A DNA stretch of 64,000 nucleotides, from NCBI RefSeq assembly GCF_900114775.1, contig NZ_FOUE01000003.1:62001-126000 (forward strand), read 5' to 3'. Numbering within the stretch: position 1 is the stretch's first letter; every line of letters begins with the position of its first letter. Positions 54,536 to 62,726 of the stretch are shown piece after piece. The notes beneath the pieces are model-generated. The model worked only from the letters and a program-made list of their open reading frames with translations, had not been told where the DNA came from and made no database searches. Source of the DNA: Marinobacter zhejiangensis (GTDB taxonomy: Bacteria; Pseudomonadota; Gammaproteobacteria; Pseudomonadales; Oleiphilaceae). The translations under genes and the position numbers were made by a program.

Positions 54536-55495
54536 ATGGTGTTTCAGATGTATCAGGACGTTGGCTTTGATATCACCCGGATTGATACCGGCATGATGCG
54601 GGAGGGCCTCGCCGCCTGTTATCTGCTCAAAGGTGGAGATAGCTACGCAGTAATTGAAACCGGGACCCATAATACCGTTCCGAGAATCCTGGCGTTGCTG
54701 GAAGCACAGGGCATAGCGCTGGCGCAGGTTAAATACGTGATCCCGACCCATGTCCATCTCGACCATGCCGGTGGTGTTGGCGGCCTGATGCAGGTGCTCC
54801 CTGAGGCGACGTTGCTGGTGCACCCGCGGGGCGCCCGTCATATGATCGACCCGTCAAAGCTGAAGGCTGGAGCGATGGCGGTGTATGGGGAACAAGCGTT
54901 CACCGACATCTACGGTGATGTTATCCCGGTGGATGAGCATCGGGTCCGGAGCATGGAAGATGGCGCAGAAGCCATGGTTGGGGATCGCAAGCTGGTGTTT
55001 ATCGACACCCCTGGTCACGCCCGTCACCATTTCTGCATCTACGACCCCACCTCAAACGGGATCTTTACCGGGGATACCTTTGGTTTGAGCTACCCGTCGC
55101 TGGATAGCGAAAAAGGCCCGTTTATCTTTCCGACCACCACGCCCGTCCAGTTCGACCCGGACGCACTGAAGGACTCCATTCGCCGGTTGCTGGCTCTTAA
55201 TCCAGCGCACATGTACCTCACCCACTATGGGCGTGTGGACAACCCGGAGCCGCTGGGACAGCAATTGCTGGATATGGTGGATGACTTTGTGGCGCTGGCT
55301 GAACAGTGCGCGGAAACTTCCACGGACGAGGAGCTGGAGGCCCGCTTGATGGATGCGGTCGGAACCTACCTGACCCAGCGCCTGGAGGCTCATGAGTGCC
55401 CGTTGTCGGCAGCGCAGGTGCAGGAGGCTTTGGGGCTGGATATCCGGCTCAACAGCCAGGGCTTGGCGGTGTGGCTTCGGTCGCGGGGTAAATAA
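54536..55495 (+). CDS. Metallo-beta-lactamase-fold hydrolase
   Basis: A 319-residue MBL-fold protein with the zinc motif THVHLDHAGG, a second ligand in DTPGHARHH, FTGDTFG and a late THYGR. The C-terminal 80 residues form a helical extension. It resembles the group of uncharacterised MBL hydrolases in proteobacteria; the substrate is unknown. CAGGAG before the ATG at 54536 sets the start; an earlier in-frame ATG lies inside the upstream cyclase gene. Confidence 0.88.
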   Translation: MVFQMYQDVGFDITRIDTGMMREGLAACYLLKGGDSYAVIETGTHNTVPRILALLEAQGIALAQVKYVIPTHVHLDHAGGVGGLMQVLPEATLLVHPRGARHMIDPSKLKAGAMAVYGEQAFTDIYGDVIPVDEHRVRSMEDGAEAMVGDRKLVFIDTPGHARHHFCIYDPTSNGIFTGDTFGLSYPSLDSEKGPFIFPTTTPVQFDPDALKDSIRRLLALNPAHMYLTHYGRVDNPEPLGQQLLDMVDDFVALAEQCAETSTDEELEARLMDAVGTYLTQRLEAHECPLSAAQVQEALGLDIRLNSQGLAVWLRSRGK

Positions 55496-55504
55496 GTCCG
55501 GACG

Positions 55505-55684
55505 TCAGGATTTCCAGTCGTCTTCTTCCTGCTCGCGGGTGTTCAGCTCATCCTGCCGCTGGCGGATCTTCTTCAGCTTATCGTCAGACAGACGCATGCT
55601 GTTAGCCGAGTCCCTGAGCAGGAACAGGCTGCCGAGGATCATGCCAAGGGCAGCAAGCAGGATAATCCAACCTATCATGGGCAT
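55505..55684 (-). CDS. Small DUF2897-like membrane protein
   Basis: A 59-residue single-span protein. A short N-terminus leads into a membrane helix (GWIILLAALGMILGSLFLL), followed by a highly charged cytoplasmic tail rich in Arg/Lys/Asp/Glu and ending WKS. This layout and length match DUF2897. GGGAG lies nine bases before the ATG at 55684. It sits on the opposite strand between two rightward genes, with no gap on the left side. Confidence 0.7.
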   Translation of the reverse strand: MPMIGWIILLAALGMILGSLFLLRDSANSMRLSDDKLKKIRQRQDELNTREQEEDDWKS

Positions 55685-55790
55685 GGGTGTCAGCTCCCTG
55701 GTTAACCGGTTTTGCTCTATAGTGAACCAGCTGGGCGCCGCTGAATAGCTCGCGTTGCTTCAGCGTCCATTGTCAGCTGGAACCTATCTC

Positions 55791-56459
55791 ATGTCGTTTT
55801 CCCGAATTTACGATATTGCTGCGGCCCGAAAGGGTGGTCCATCCGTGTTGAGCGATCTGCTGCCAGAGGTGGCTGGTCCCGGTGAACTGGCGGCGCGCGG
55901 CGATGACCGTTACCTGTCGGAGGTGACCCGCTGTGTGTTCAAGGCCGGGTTTGTCTGGCGGGTCATTGATAACAAGTGGCCAGGTTTTGAAGCGGCCTTT
56001 GAAGGGTTCGTGCCGGTTTACTGGCAACAAGTCGGCCCGGAGGTGCTGGAAGCGCTGGCCAATGACGAGCGGATTGTCCGTAACCTGCAGAAAATTCGCA
56101 CTGTTCCCGACAATGCGCGGATGATTGTGGACGCTGCGCGGGAGCATGGCAGTTTCGGCGCATTCCTGGAACAGTGGCCATCAGACGACCAGGCCGGGCT
56201 GCTGCTGTGGCTAAAGCGGAACGGCGCACGGCTGGGGGGCAATACGGCTCAGTATTTCCTGCGGATGGTGGGCTGGGATGGCTTCGTTCTGTCTCAGGAT
56301 GTGGTGGCCGGCTTGCGCCGGGAAGAAAAGCTGGACGCCTCGCCGGGCAGTAAGAAAGCCCTGATCGAAGCACAGCAGGCCTTTAACGACTGGCACCGGG
56401 AAACCGGTTTGCCCTACAGCCACCTGTCGCGAATTCTGGCTTACTCGGTGGGTGATTAA
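55791..56459 (+). CDS. DNA-3-methyladenine glycosylase I (Tag-like)
   Basis: A 222-residue base-excision-repair protein of the adenine glycosylase/Tag family. Landmarks are the N-terminal SFSRIYDIAAARKGG, FVWRVIDNKWPGFEAAF with the conserved Trp, and RNLQKIRTVPDNARMIV. The region between 100 and 160 is the HhH-like core. Some typical Tag zinc ligands (Cys-x-His) are not clearly present at the start, so it may be a Tag-like paralogue. It ends at the terminator shared with the dddD gene's leftward transcript. Confidence 0.75.
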   Translation: MSFSRIYDIAAARKGGPSVLSDLLPEVAGPGELAARGDDRYLSEVTRCVFKAGFVWRVIDNKWPGFEAAFEGFVPVYWQQVGPEVLEALANDERIVRNLQKIRTVPDNARMIVDAAREHGSFGAFLEQWPSDDQAGLLLWLKRNGARLGGNTAQYFLRMVGWDGFVLSQDVVAGLRREEKLDASPGSKKALIEAQQAFNDWHRETGLPYSHLSRILAYSVGD

Positions 56460-56495
56460 AAAAAAGCCCGGCCTGGGAGAGGAAACAAGCCGGGG
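56458..56495 (-). terminator. Intrinsic terminator after dddD
   Basis: Read leftward, CCCGGC and GCCGGG form a stem around an about 19-base loop, followed by eight T (56458-56465 as A on the top strand). A second perfect hairpin (CAGGGGC / GCCCCTG, loop CGAA, 56505-56522) lies just before it. Together they end the dddD transcript next to the convergent glycosylase gene. Confidence 0.75.
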
Positions 56496-56538
56496 AAGGG
56501 GTAACAGGGGCCGAAGCCCCTGTGTCGGTGGAACAGGT

Positions 56539-59052
56539 TTAGCTGGGCAGGAACTCTTTGCCCCAGCCAAGACCGGCGATCTTCCGCTCGATCATGGAGT
56601 CGATCTCTGCCGGGGTGTAGCCCACGTCCGCCAGCACTTCCCGGGTGGAATGACCAAACCGTTCGGTGGGGCGGAACGCCCGGACCTGTGCTTCGCTCGG
56701 GCGGATCGAGTAGTGATCCACCTGGGTGATGCAGTGGCCGCTGGGGTGGTCGCGGTAGACCGAGAAGGCAAAGCTGCCCTGGTCTGTTCCCGGTGTGCCA
56801 TCGGCGTCACGGCTGTAGGTTTCACGCAGGTTTTCGATCGCCATCGGCACCGCCGCGGCAATGTCGGCGTCCTGGAGTGTCTTGGCCCAGTATGCTGCCG
56901 GGGCTTTGCTCAGGGCCTGGGTCAGGAACTCGCGGATGTCACCGGCCGCGGAAATACCCGCCAGTCCTTCCACCTGTTCCAGCTTGGCCAGTTCGCCACG
57001 GTTGGAGTCGATGAAGATCCAGCCTTCTGCCGTCGGGTAGAAGTGAGACAGTTCGTGGTTGCCCAGTGCTTCGCGGCCTGACGGCTCGTTGAACGGAGCG
57101 CGTCCGGCGTAATCGAAGGCAAACGGGGCCTGGGCCAGGTTGGTCACTGCTGACAGTGACGTCCGGGCACGGGAGACCACACCGGTTTTCTGCTTGCGGT
57201 ACAGCGCGACCGCCATGCCCAGACCTGCCGCGAATCCACAGTTGACGTCCAGGGTGCCGAGGTGAGCATGTTCCTCTGGGGTGGCCGGCCCACCGAAGCG
57301 GCTCATGATGCCACTGTTGGCCTGAATGATGTCGTCATAACCGATGTAATCGGTCTTGGGTCCACGGCGCGGCCCGCCGAGGCAGTCCAGGCGACAGAAC
57401 AGTACACCCGGGTGAACCGCCTGCAGCGACTCATGGTCCAGCCCCAGAGGCTTCATCTGCCGTTCCGGTGCGTTAATGACCACCATATCCACTGAGCGAA
57501 CCAGACGGTTGAACGCTTCCCGGCCTTCGTCGGTGGTGATGTCCACCAGGGCGCTTTGCTTGCTGACGCCGGTCTGGAAGGTGAACAGGGTTCCGATCAA
57601 CGGGTCGTACAGCGGGGTCACCGGGTCCAGCTTGATGACTTCCGCGCCAAAGCGGCTGAGGAAGGCTGTGGAGTGCGGACCCGCAATAACGTTGGTGAGG
57701 TCCAGAATGCGTACGCCGTCCAGCCAGCCCTTGCCGCTGACCGGCTGAATGTTGGTGCCAGTCGGTCGGGTCACGGTTTCTTCAGCGGCCACTTCGGTGA
57801 GCTCCGCCAGCGCTTCTGCGAAGTTGACGTTTTTGCGGGGACGCGGGGTCAGCATGTCGTCGGCCAGGTCTTCCAGCCAGGCAATGGGGCCGCCCTGTTT
57901 CATCAGACCATACTCAGGGTCGTCCACTTCAACAATCAGACCCGCGGCGTTGGTGTGTTCGTCATTGACCCACTCCTGGGTGGTGCGGTGTGGCGCGCCT
58001 GGAATCTGGCCTTCGCCGAACAGCTTGCCCCACTCGTCGGAGGTGCGGGTGAGGAAGGCCTGTTTCATTTTCGCGGAGATGATGTCGGCCCATTTCTTTG
58101 GCAACGGGTAAACACCGATCGAGGTTTCACCTTCCCATTCGGCAATTGGCATGTGCAGGTCTTTAACGTCCGGCAGTCCTTCCGCCATCAGCTCGTCGTA
58201 GATACCCAGCAGCTTCAGCGCCCGTTTGGCGTGGTTGCGGTGGGATGGGCACACGCAGTAGAACATGCGGCCATCGGCACACTCATAGGTGCGATAGAAC
58301 GGGTCCAGGTACTCCTGGAGGTCGTCGTAGCTCAGGTCCATGGTGATGTTGTTGGCCTTGCGGTGCTCGATTTCCTCTTCCCGCATGGTCTTGTAGCGCT
58401 CCGGCAACCCTTCGATGACATAGGAGTTGTAGGACAGCCCCTCCATCAGGGCGGCGGCAACCGGTACTTCGATGCTGTCGCCACGGCCGGTTTTCTCACG
58501 CTCAAACAGGCTCAGTACCACTGAGCTGGCGGCCAGTGATACCGCGTAGGAGGAACCCAGGGGCAGCGGTGAGAAGCTGGGGTTTACGCCCATCAGTACC
58601 CGGTTGAAGCCCATGTCGGTAAAGGCGCCACAGGTTGCGGCGACAACGGCTTCGGTGGCTTTCCATTCTTTGCGCAGGTCATCGTTGCTGGCAAACCCAG
58701 GCACCGACAGGGTAATCAGCTCAGGGCGGGCAGCCCGCAGGCTTTCAAAATCAACTCCCAGTGCTTTCATAACTCCGGGGCGGAAGCTCTCGATGACTAC
58801 ATCGGCTTTGTCGATCAGTGCCTGGGCCTGAGCCAGGCCGGACTCTTCCTTGAGATCCAGGCGGAGACAGCTTTTATTGCGATTGAGTACAGCGTTGGCC
58901 GGATGGTCCCACTGAGGGCCTTCCGGTGGGTCAATGTGTACGACGGTCGCACCGAAATCCGCCAGTACCATGGCGACGGCCGGGCCGGCAATCTGTTGTC
59001 CGAAATCGACGACGCGTACACCTGCTAACGGAAGTTGGGTCTTGTTGTTCAT
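56539..59052 (-). CDS. dddD: DddD, DMSP acyl-CoA transferase/lyase
   Basis: An 837-residue fusion of two class III CoA-transferase (CaiB/BaiF) domains, the architecture of DddD. It converts dimethylsulfoniopropionate with acetyl-CoA to 3-hydroxypropionyl-CoA and dimethyl sulfide. Counting from the ATG at 59052, the second domain places Asp602 in GTLDVNCGFAAG, the position reported for the catalytic Asp of DddD. The first domain has LGSSYAVSL there, lacking the Asp. AGGAAGGA precedes the ATG; a longer in-frame start is rejected. It is divergent from uspA-dddT-dddB-dddC. Confidence 0.92.
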   Translation of the reverse strand: MNNKTQLPLAGVRVVDFGQQIAGPAVAMVLADFGATVVHIDPPEGPQWDHPANAVLNRNKSCLRLDLKEESGLAQAQALIDKADVVIESFRPGVMKALGVDFESLRAARPELITLSVPGFASNDDLRKEWKATEAVVAATCGAFTDMGFNRVLMGVNPSFSPLPLGSSYAVSLAASSVVLSLFEREKTGRGDSIEVPVAAALMEGLSYNSYVIEGLPERYKTMREEEIEHRKANNITMDLSYDDLQEYLDPFYRTYECADGRMFYCVCPSHRNHAKRALKLLGIYDELMAEGLPDVKDLHMPIAEWEGETSIGVYPLPKKWADIISAKMKQAFLTRTSDEWGKLFGEGQIPGAPHRTTQEWVNDEHTNAAGLIVEVDDPEYGLMKQGGPIAWLEDLADDMLTPRPRKNVNFAEALAELTEVAAEETVTRPTGTNIQPVSGKGWLDGVRILDLTNVIAGPHSTAFLSRFGAEVIKLDPVTPLYDPLIGTLFTFQTGVSKQSALVDITTDEGREAFNRLVRSVDMVVINAPERQMKPLGLDHESLQAVHPGVLFCRLDCLGGPRRGPKTDYIGYDDIIQANSGIMSRFGGPATPEEHAHLGTLDVNCGFAAGLGMAVALYRKQKTGVVSRARTSLSAVTNLAQAPFAFDYAGRAPFNEPSGREALGNHELSHFYPTAEGWIFIDSNRGELAKLEQVEGLAGISAAGDIREFLTQALSKAPAAYWAKTLQDADIAAAVPMAIENLRETYSRDADGTPGTDQGSFAFSVYRDHPSGHCITQVDHYSIRPSEAQVRAFRPTERFGHSTREVLADVGYTPAEIDSMIERKIAGLGWGKEFLPS

Positions 59053-59197
59053 AGCTGTTTGTCCTTCCTGTTTCTGGTTCCAACGCTGGCTGTACCGAGC
59101 CTCTGTTGGGGGTGTGTCTTGGTGATGTCGAGTGCCAGGACTCGATTGCAGCCATGGTAGGACCAGGAAAGGCAGGCGAACCAGCAATAAAAAATGA

Positions 59198-59266
59198 CCC
59201 TAAGACCTCATTTTTTTTATGGCTGGTGAGGGGGGATGGAGCCATAAAAAAACTTTGGTCTAAGGG
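59198..59266. promoter_or_regulatory. Nested inverted repeat between dddD and uspA-dddT
   Basis: The 341-base gap 59053-59393 has no gene. In it, TTTTTTTATGGCT (59212-59224) and AGCCATAAAAAAA (59240-59252) form a perfect 13-bp inverted repeat with a 15-base spacer. Around them CCCTAAGACC (59198-59207) and GGTCTAAGGG (59257-59266) match as an inverted pair at nine of ten positions. It may be the operator for a DMSP-responsive regulator (DddR is LysR-type in related clusters) or a structured leader. TTCAAA (59281-59286) and TGTAAA (59304-59309), 17 apart, could be the rightward promoter. Confidence 0.6.
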
Positions 59267-59393
59267 GCGCTTTTTATTGATTCAAATTCCAACTTATTTC
59301 TGTTGTAAATAGTGTCACTTCGATTCTGGCAGCCAAGCAGGCTGGTCAGCTCTCTGGATAGAGCCCATAACAACAAAATGACGAGGACGAAGT

Positions 59394-59846
59394 ATGAGCA
59401 ACAACTACAACAATATCGTGGTGCCGGTAGACCTCGCCCACGAGAGTTCGTGGCGACAGGCTCTGCCGATAGCCATCGATTTAACCTTGCAACATCAAGC
59501 TACTCTTCATCTGGTAACGGTGGTTCCGGATGCCGATGTTCCAGCCATCGCGGTTCACCTGCCAAAGGGCATTGACCAGCGAATCCGGGACAAAGGCCGG
59601 GACGACCTGGAAACCCTTCTGGAACGAGAAGTGCCAAAGTCGGTGACGGCTGCGATTGCCGTCGGCCAGGGCCGGATCGACAAACAGATCCTGCGTCTTG
59701 CCCGTGAGGCGAAAGCCGACCTTATTGTCATGGCCTCACACCGTCCCAGAGCGACCGATTACCTGATCAGCGCCAATGCTGCCTATGTTACGCGCCATGC
59801 CAAGTGTTCCGTGATGGTTGTGCGTGAAAACCCGGGGGAAGAGTGA
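59394..59846 (+). CDS. Universal stress protein (UspA family)
   Basis: A 150-residue UspA-fold protein. It begins YNNIVVPVDLAHESSWRQAL and has the alternating beta/alpha pattern through ADLIVMASHRP to a final CSVMVVR strand. The usual ATP-binding loop (G-x2-G-x9-G-S/T) is degenerate here, reading ASHRPRATDYLISANAA, so nucleotide binding is doubtful. It is the first gene of the rightward DMSP arm and its stop lies one base before the transporter start, so it is likely cotranslated with it. Confidence 0.87.
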   Translation: MSNNYNNIVVPVDLAHESSWRQALPIAIDLTLQHQATLHLVTVVPDADVPAIAVHLPKGIDQRIRDKGRDDLETLLEREVPKSVTAAIAVGQGRIDKQILRLAREAKADLIVMASHRPRATDYLISANAAYVTRHAKCSVMVVRENPGEE

Positions 59847-59847
59847 A

Positions 59848-61464
59848 ATGGATAACAAGAAACTGATGCAACGAGAGTCCGGCCTGCTGGTCGGCACCAA
59901 CCCTGTCATGTCGGTGGGCGCAGGCCTGCTGGTGCTGGCATTCGTACTGTTTACCGTGATTGATCCCGAATACGCCAACGGTGTCTATTCGGCCATCAAG
60001 AATTTCATTTCGGCCGACCTGGCCTGGTACTACATCGGGTTCATGAGCTTTGTGCTGTTCCTGGTGGTATGGCTGGTGTTCAGCCGTTACGGCGATATTC
60101 GCCTCGGCAAGGACACCGACCGCCCGGAATTCAGTAACTTTTCCTGGTTCTCCATGCTGTTTGGCGCCGGTATTGGAATCGGCATCCTGTTCTGGAGCAT
60201 CGCGGAGCCGATCTACCATTTCCAGAGCAACCCGTTGATTGCTGAAAATCAGCAAATGACGGTGGAAGCGGCCCAGGTTGCCATGCGCATCTCCATATTC
60301 CACTGGGGGCTGCACGGCTGGGCGTTGTTCGGACTGGCCGGGCTGATCCTCGGTTATTTCTCTTACCGTAAGGGCTTGCCGCTGTCGATTCGCTCCAGCC
60401 TCTACCCGATTTTCGGCGAGCGCATCTATGGACCGATCGGTCATATCGCGGACTTGCTGGCGGTGTTTGGTACGGTCTTTGGTATCGCTACTTCACTGGG
60501 GCTCGGTGCCCAGCAAATGAATGCCGGCCTCAACTACCTGATGGGGGTGGAGGTGTCCACCAGCACTCAGATTATCTTGATCGCCATTATTTCCGTGATC
60601 TCCACCGTGTCGGTGATGACCGGTCTGCACAAAGGGATTCGTCTGCTCAGCGAGCTGAACATGCGTCTGACCATGTTGATTCTCGGCCTGTTCATTGTGG
60701 TGGGTCCTACCGCCTATGTCCTGGGCGCCCTGGTCACGAATCTGGGGGACTACCTGGTGCACGCGGTCGAGCTGGGCTTCTGGGTAGATCCTGACCCTGA
60801 AGGGCAGTGGCAGGGCTGGTGGACTATCTTCTATTGGGGGTGGTGGATTGCCTGGGCACCATTCTGCGGCATCTTCATTGCCCGCATTTCCAAAGGACGC
60901 ACCATCCGTGAGTTTGTACTCGGTGTGCTGGTGGCCCCGACCCTGCTGGCGGCTATCTGGATCACGGTCTTCGGTAACGCAGCAATGTACCTGGAACTGT
61001 TCGGCAACGGCGGCGTCGTCGAGGCTGTTAATAAGGACACCACTATGGCCCTGTTCGCCACCATCGAACTGCTGACTGACAGCGAGCTGATGATCATCGC
61101 CATGGCCGGTATCTGCACCATCATGCTGGTGACCTACTTTGTGACCTCCGCAGACTCCGCCACCCTCGTGATCTGCACCCTGATTTCCATGGGTAATGAG
61201 CACCCGCTGCCCCGTTACCGGGTGTTCTGGGGCGCAGCGATTGGTGCTGTGGCGGCCGTGTTGCTGCTGGCTGGAGGCCTGAAAGCGCTGCAAACCGCCT
61301 CGGTGGTCGCGGCCCTGCCGTTCTCCTTCATCCTGATGATGGCGATCTATGGACTGTTCAAGTCACTGCGGGAGGAAGTGTTGCCCGAAAAGGCCCGCGG
61401 GTTTTCACGACTGACGTCCAGAACTGCTGGGGTGAAGGCCGAAGCGGTCACCGGAAATCTTTAA
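59848..61464 (+). CDS. dddT: BCCT-family transporter, probable DMSP importer
   Basis: A 538-residue transporter of the betaine/choline/carnitine family with twelve predicted membrane segments. It has the family's Trp-rich region (WGWWIAWAPFCGIFIARISKGRTIREF) and the GAGIGIGILFW segment near residue 110. In DddD clusters this gene is named dddT and imports DMSP, probably with Na+. GGGGGAAGAG precedes the ATG, and it begins one base after uspA. Substrate choice between DMSP and glycine betaine is inferred from context. Confidence 0.88.
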   Translation: MDNKKLMQRESGLLVGTNPVMSVGAGLLVLAFVLFTVIDPEYANGVYSAIKNFISADLAWYYIGFMSFVLFLVVWLVFSRYGDIRLGKDTDRPEFSNFSWFSMLFGAGIGIGILFWSIAEPIYHFQSNPLIAENQQMTVEAAQVAMRISIFHWGLHGWALFGLAGLILGYFSYRKGLPLSIRSSLYPIFGERIYGPIGHIADLLAVFGTVFGIATSLGLGAQQMNAGLNYLMGVEVSTSTQIILIAIISVISTVSVMTGLHKGIRLLSELNMRLTMLILGLFIVVGPTAYVLGALVTNLGDYLVHAVELGFWVDPDPEGQWQGWWTIFYWGWWIAWAPFCGIFIARISKGRTIREFVLGVLVAPTLLAAIWITVFGNAAMYLELFGNGGVVEAVNKDTTMALFATIELLTDSELMIIAMAGICTIMLVTYFVTSADSATLVICTLISMGNEHPLPRYRVFWGAAIGAVAAVLLLAGGLKALQTASVVAALPFSFILMMAIYGLFKSLREEVLPEKARGFSRLTSRTAGVKAEAVTGNL

Positions 61465-61492
61465 GATCAAACGACTACATTGAGGAGTGACC

Positions 61493-62650
61493 ATGTCTAC
61501 CCAAGTGATTCTTCCGCGTGTCATGCAGATTGGTGAGGGGGCTTCCAACCAGGTGCCCGCCATCCTTGCGAGTCTGGGCTGCAGCCGTCCGCTCATCATC
61601 ACCGACAAGATGATGGTAGAGCTGGGCTACGCTGGCACGATCCAACGCACCCTGGCTGAGCAGGACCTGGTAGCCGACGTCTTCGACGACACCGTACCGG
61701 AGCCCACCGTCGCGTCAATCCAGGCGGGCGTGGATAAGGTTCGGACCGGCAATTACGACTGCATCATCGCCCTGGGCGGAGGCAGCCCAATCGACAGTGC
61801 CAAGGCCATCGGCATTCTTGGCAAGTTCGGGGGCGAGATGCGGGATTACAAATTCCCCCGTCTCGTCGACCAGGTTGGCCTGCCGATCATCGCCATACCC
61901 ACCACGGCGGGTACCGGCTCGGAAGTCACCCGGTTCACCATCATCACGGACGAAACCAACGACGAAAAAATGTTGTGTGTAGGTATCGGCTTTATGCCGG
62001 TGGCAGCCCTGGTGGACTACAACCTGACGTTGAGTCTGCCCAAGCGGATCACCGCAGATACCGGCATTGATGCGCTGACCCATGCTATTGAAGCCTACGT
62101 CAGTCGTAAGGCCAGCCCCTACAGCGACAGTCAGGCGCTGTCGGCCATGCGGTTGATTGGCCCTAACCTGCGCCGGGCCTACCACGACGGTGCAGACAAG
62201 GAAGCCCGGGAAGCGATGATGCTGGGTTCAACCCTGGCCGGGATCGCGTTTTCCAACGCCTCGGTGGCCCTGGTGCACGGCATGAGCCGGCCCATCGGTG
62301 CGGCCTTCCATGTGCCTCACGGGTTGTCCAACGCCATGCTGTTGCCGGCCGTGACTGAGTTCTCCATACCGGCAGCGGCGGATCGCTATGCCGATTGTGC
62401 CCGGGCCATTGGCGTGGCTGCGCAGGGTGACAGCACCGAGGAGGCCAACCGCAAGTTGCTCGAAGAGCTGAGCGCGTTGAACGACGAGCTGGAGGTGCCA
62501 ACCCCGGAGCAATTCGGGATCGACCGCAGCGAGTTCTTTGAACTGATGCAGACCATGGCGGAGCAGGCCTTGCAGTCCGGTTCGCCGGGCAACAACCCGC
62601 GAGTGCCCAGCACCGACGAAATTATCGAGATCTACCAGAAACTCTGGTAG
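61493..62650 (+). CDS. dddB: DddB-like iron-containing alcohol dehydrogenase
   Basis: A 385-residue Fe-dependent (family III) alcohol dehydrogenase. It has the NAD-binding GGGSPIDSAKAIG, the GTGSEVTRFTII block, DTGIDALTHAIEAYVS and later His in HGMSRPIGAAFHVPHG, which carry the metal. In the DddD pathway the family member DddB oxidises 3-hydroxypropionate to malonate semialdehyde. GAGGAG precedes the ATG. It sits between dddT and dddC, which makes this role likely, but other 3-carbon alcohols remain possible. Confidence 0.87.
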   Translation: MSTQVILPRVMQIGEGASNQVPAILASLGCSRPLIITDKMMVELGYAGTIQRTLAEQDLVADVFDDTVPEPTVASIQAGVDKVRTGNYDCIIALGGGSPIDSAKAIGILGKFGGEMRDYKFPRLVDQVGLPIIAIPTTAGTGSEVTRFTIITDETNDEKMLCVGIGFMPVAALVDYNLTLSLPKRITADTGIDALTHAIEAYVSRKASPYSDSQALSAMRLIGPNLRRAYHDGADKEAREAMMLGSTLAGIAFSNASVALVHGMSRPIGAAFHVPHGLSNAMLLPAVTEFSIPAAADRYADCARAIGVAAQGDSTEEANRKLLEELSALNDELEVPTPEQFGIDRSEFFELMQTMAEQALQSGSPGNNPRVPSTDEIIEIYQKLW

Positions 62651-62726
62651 GCCGGACCCAAACAGCGATTACCTAACAACAAACTGCCGTCCCTGACGTG
62701 CAATCCTGACATTGAGGAACTTGAAC

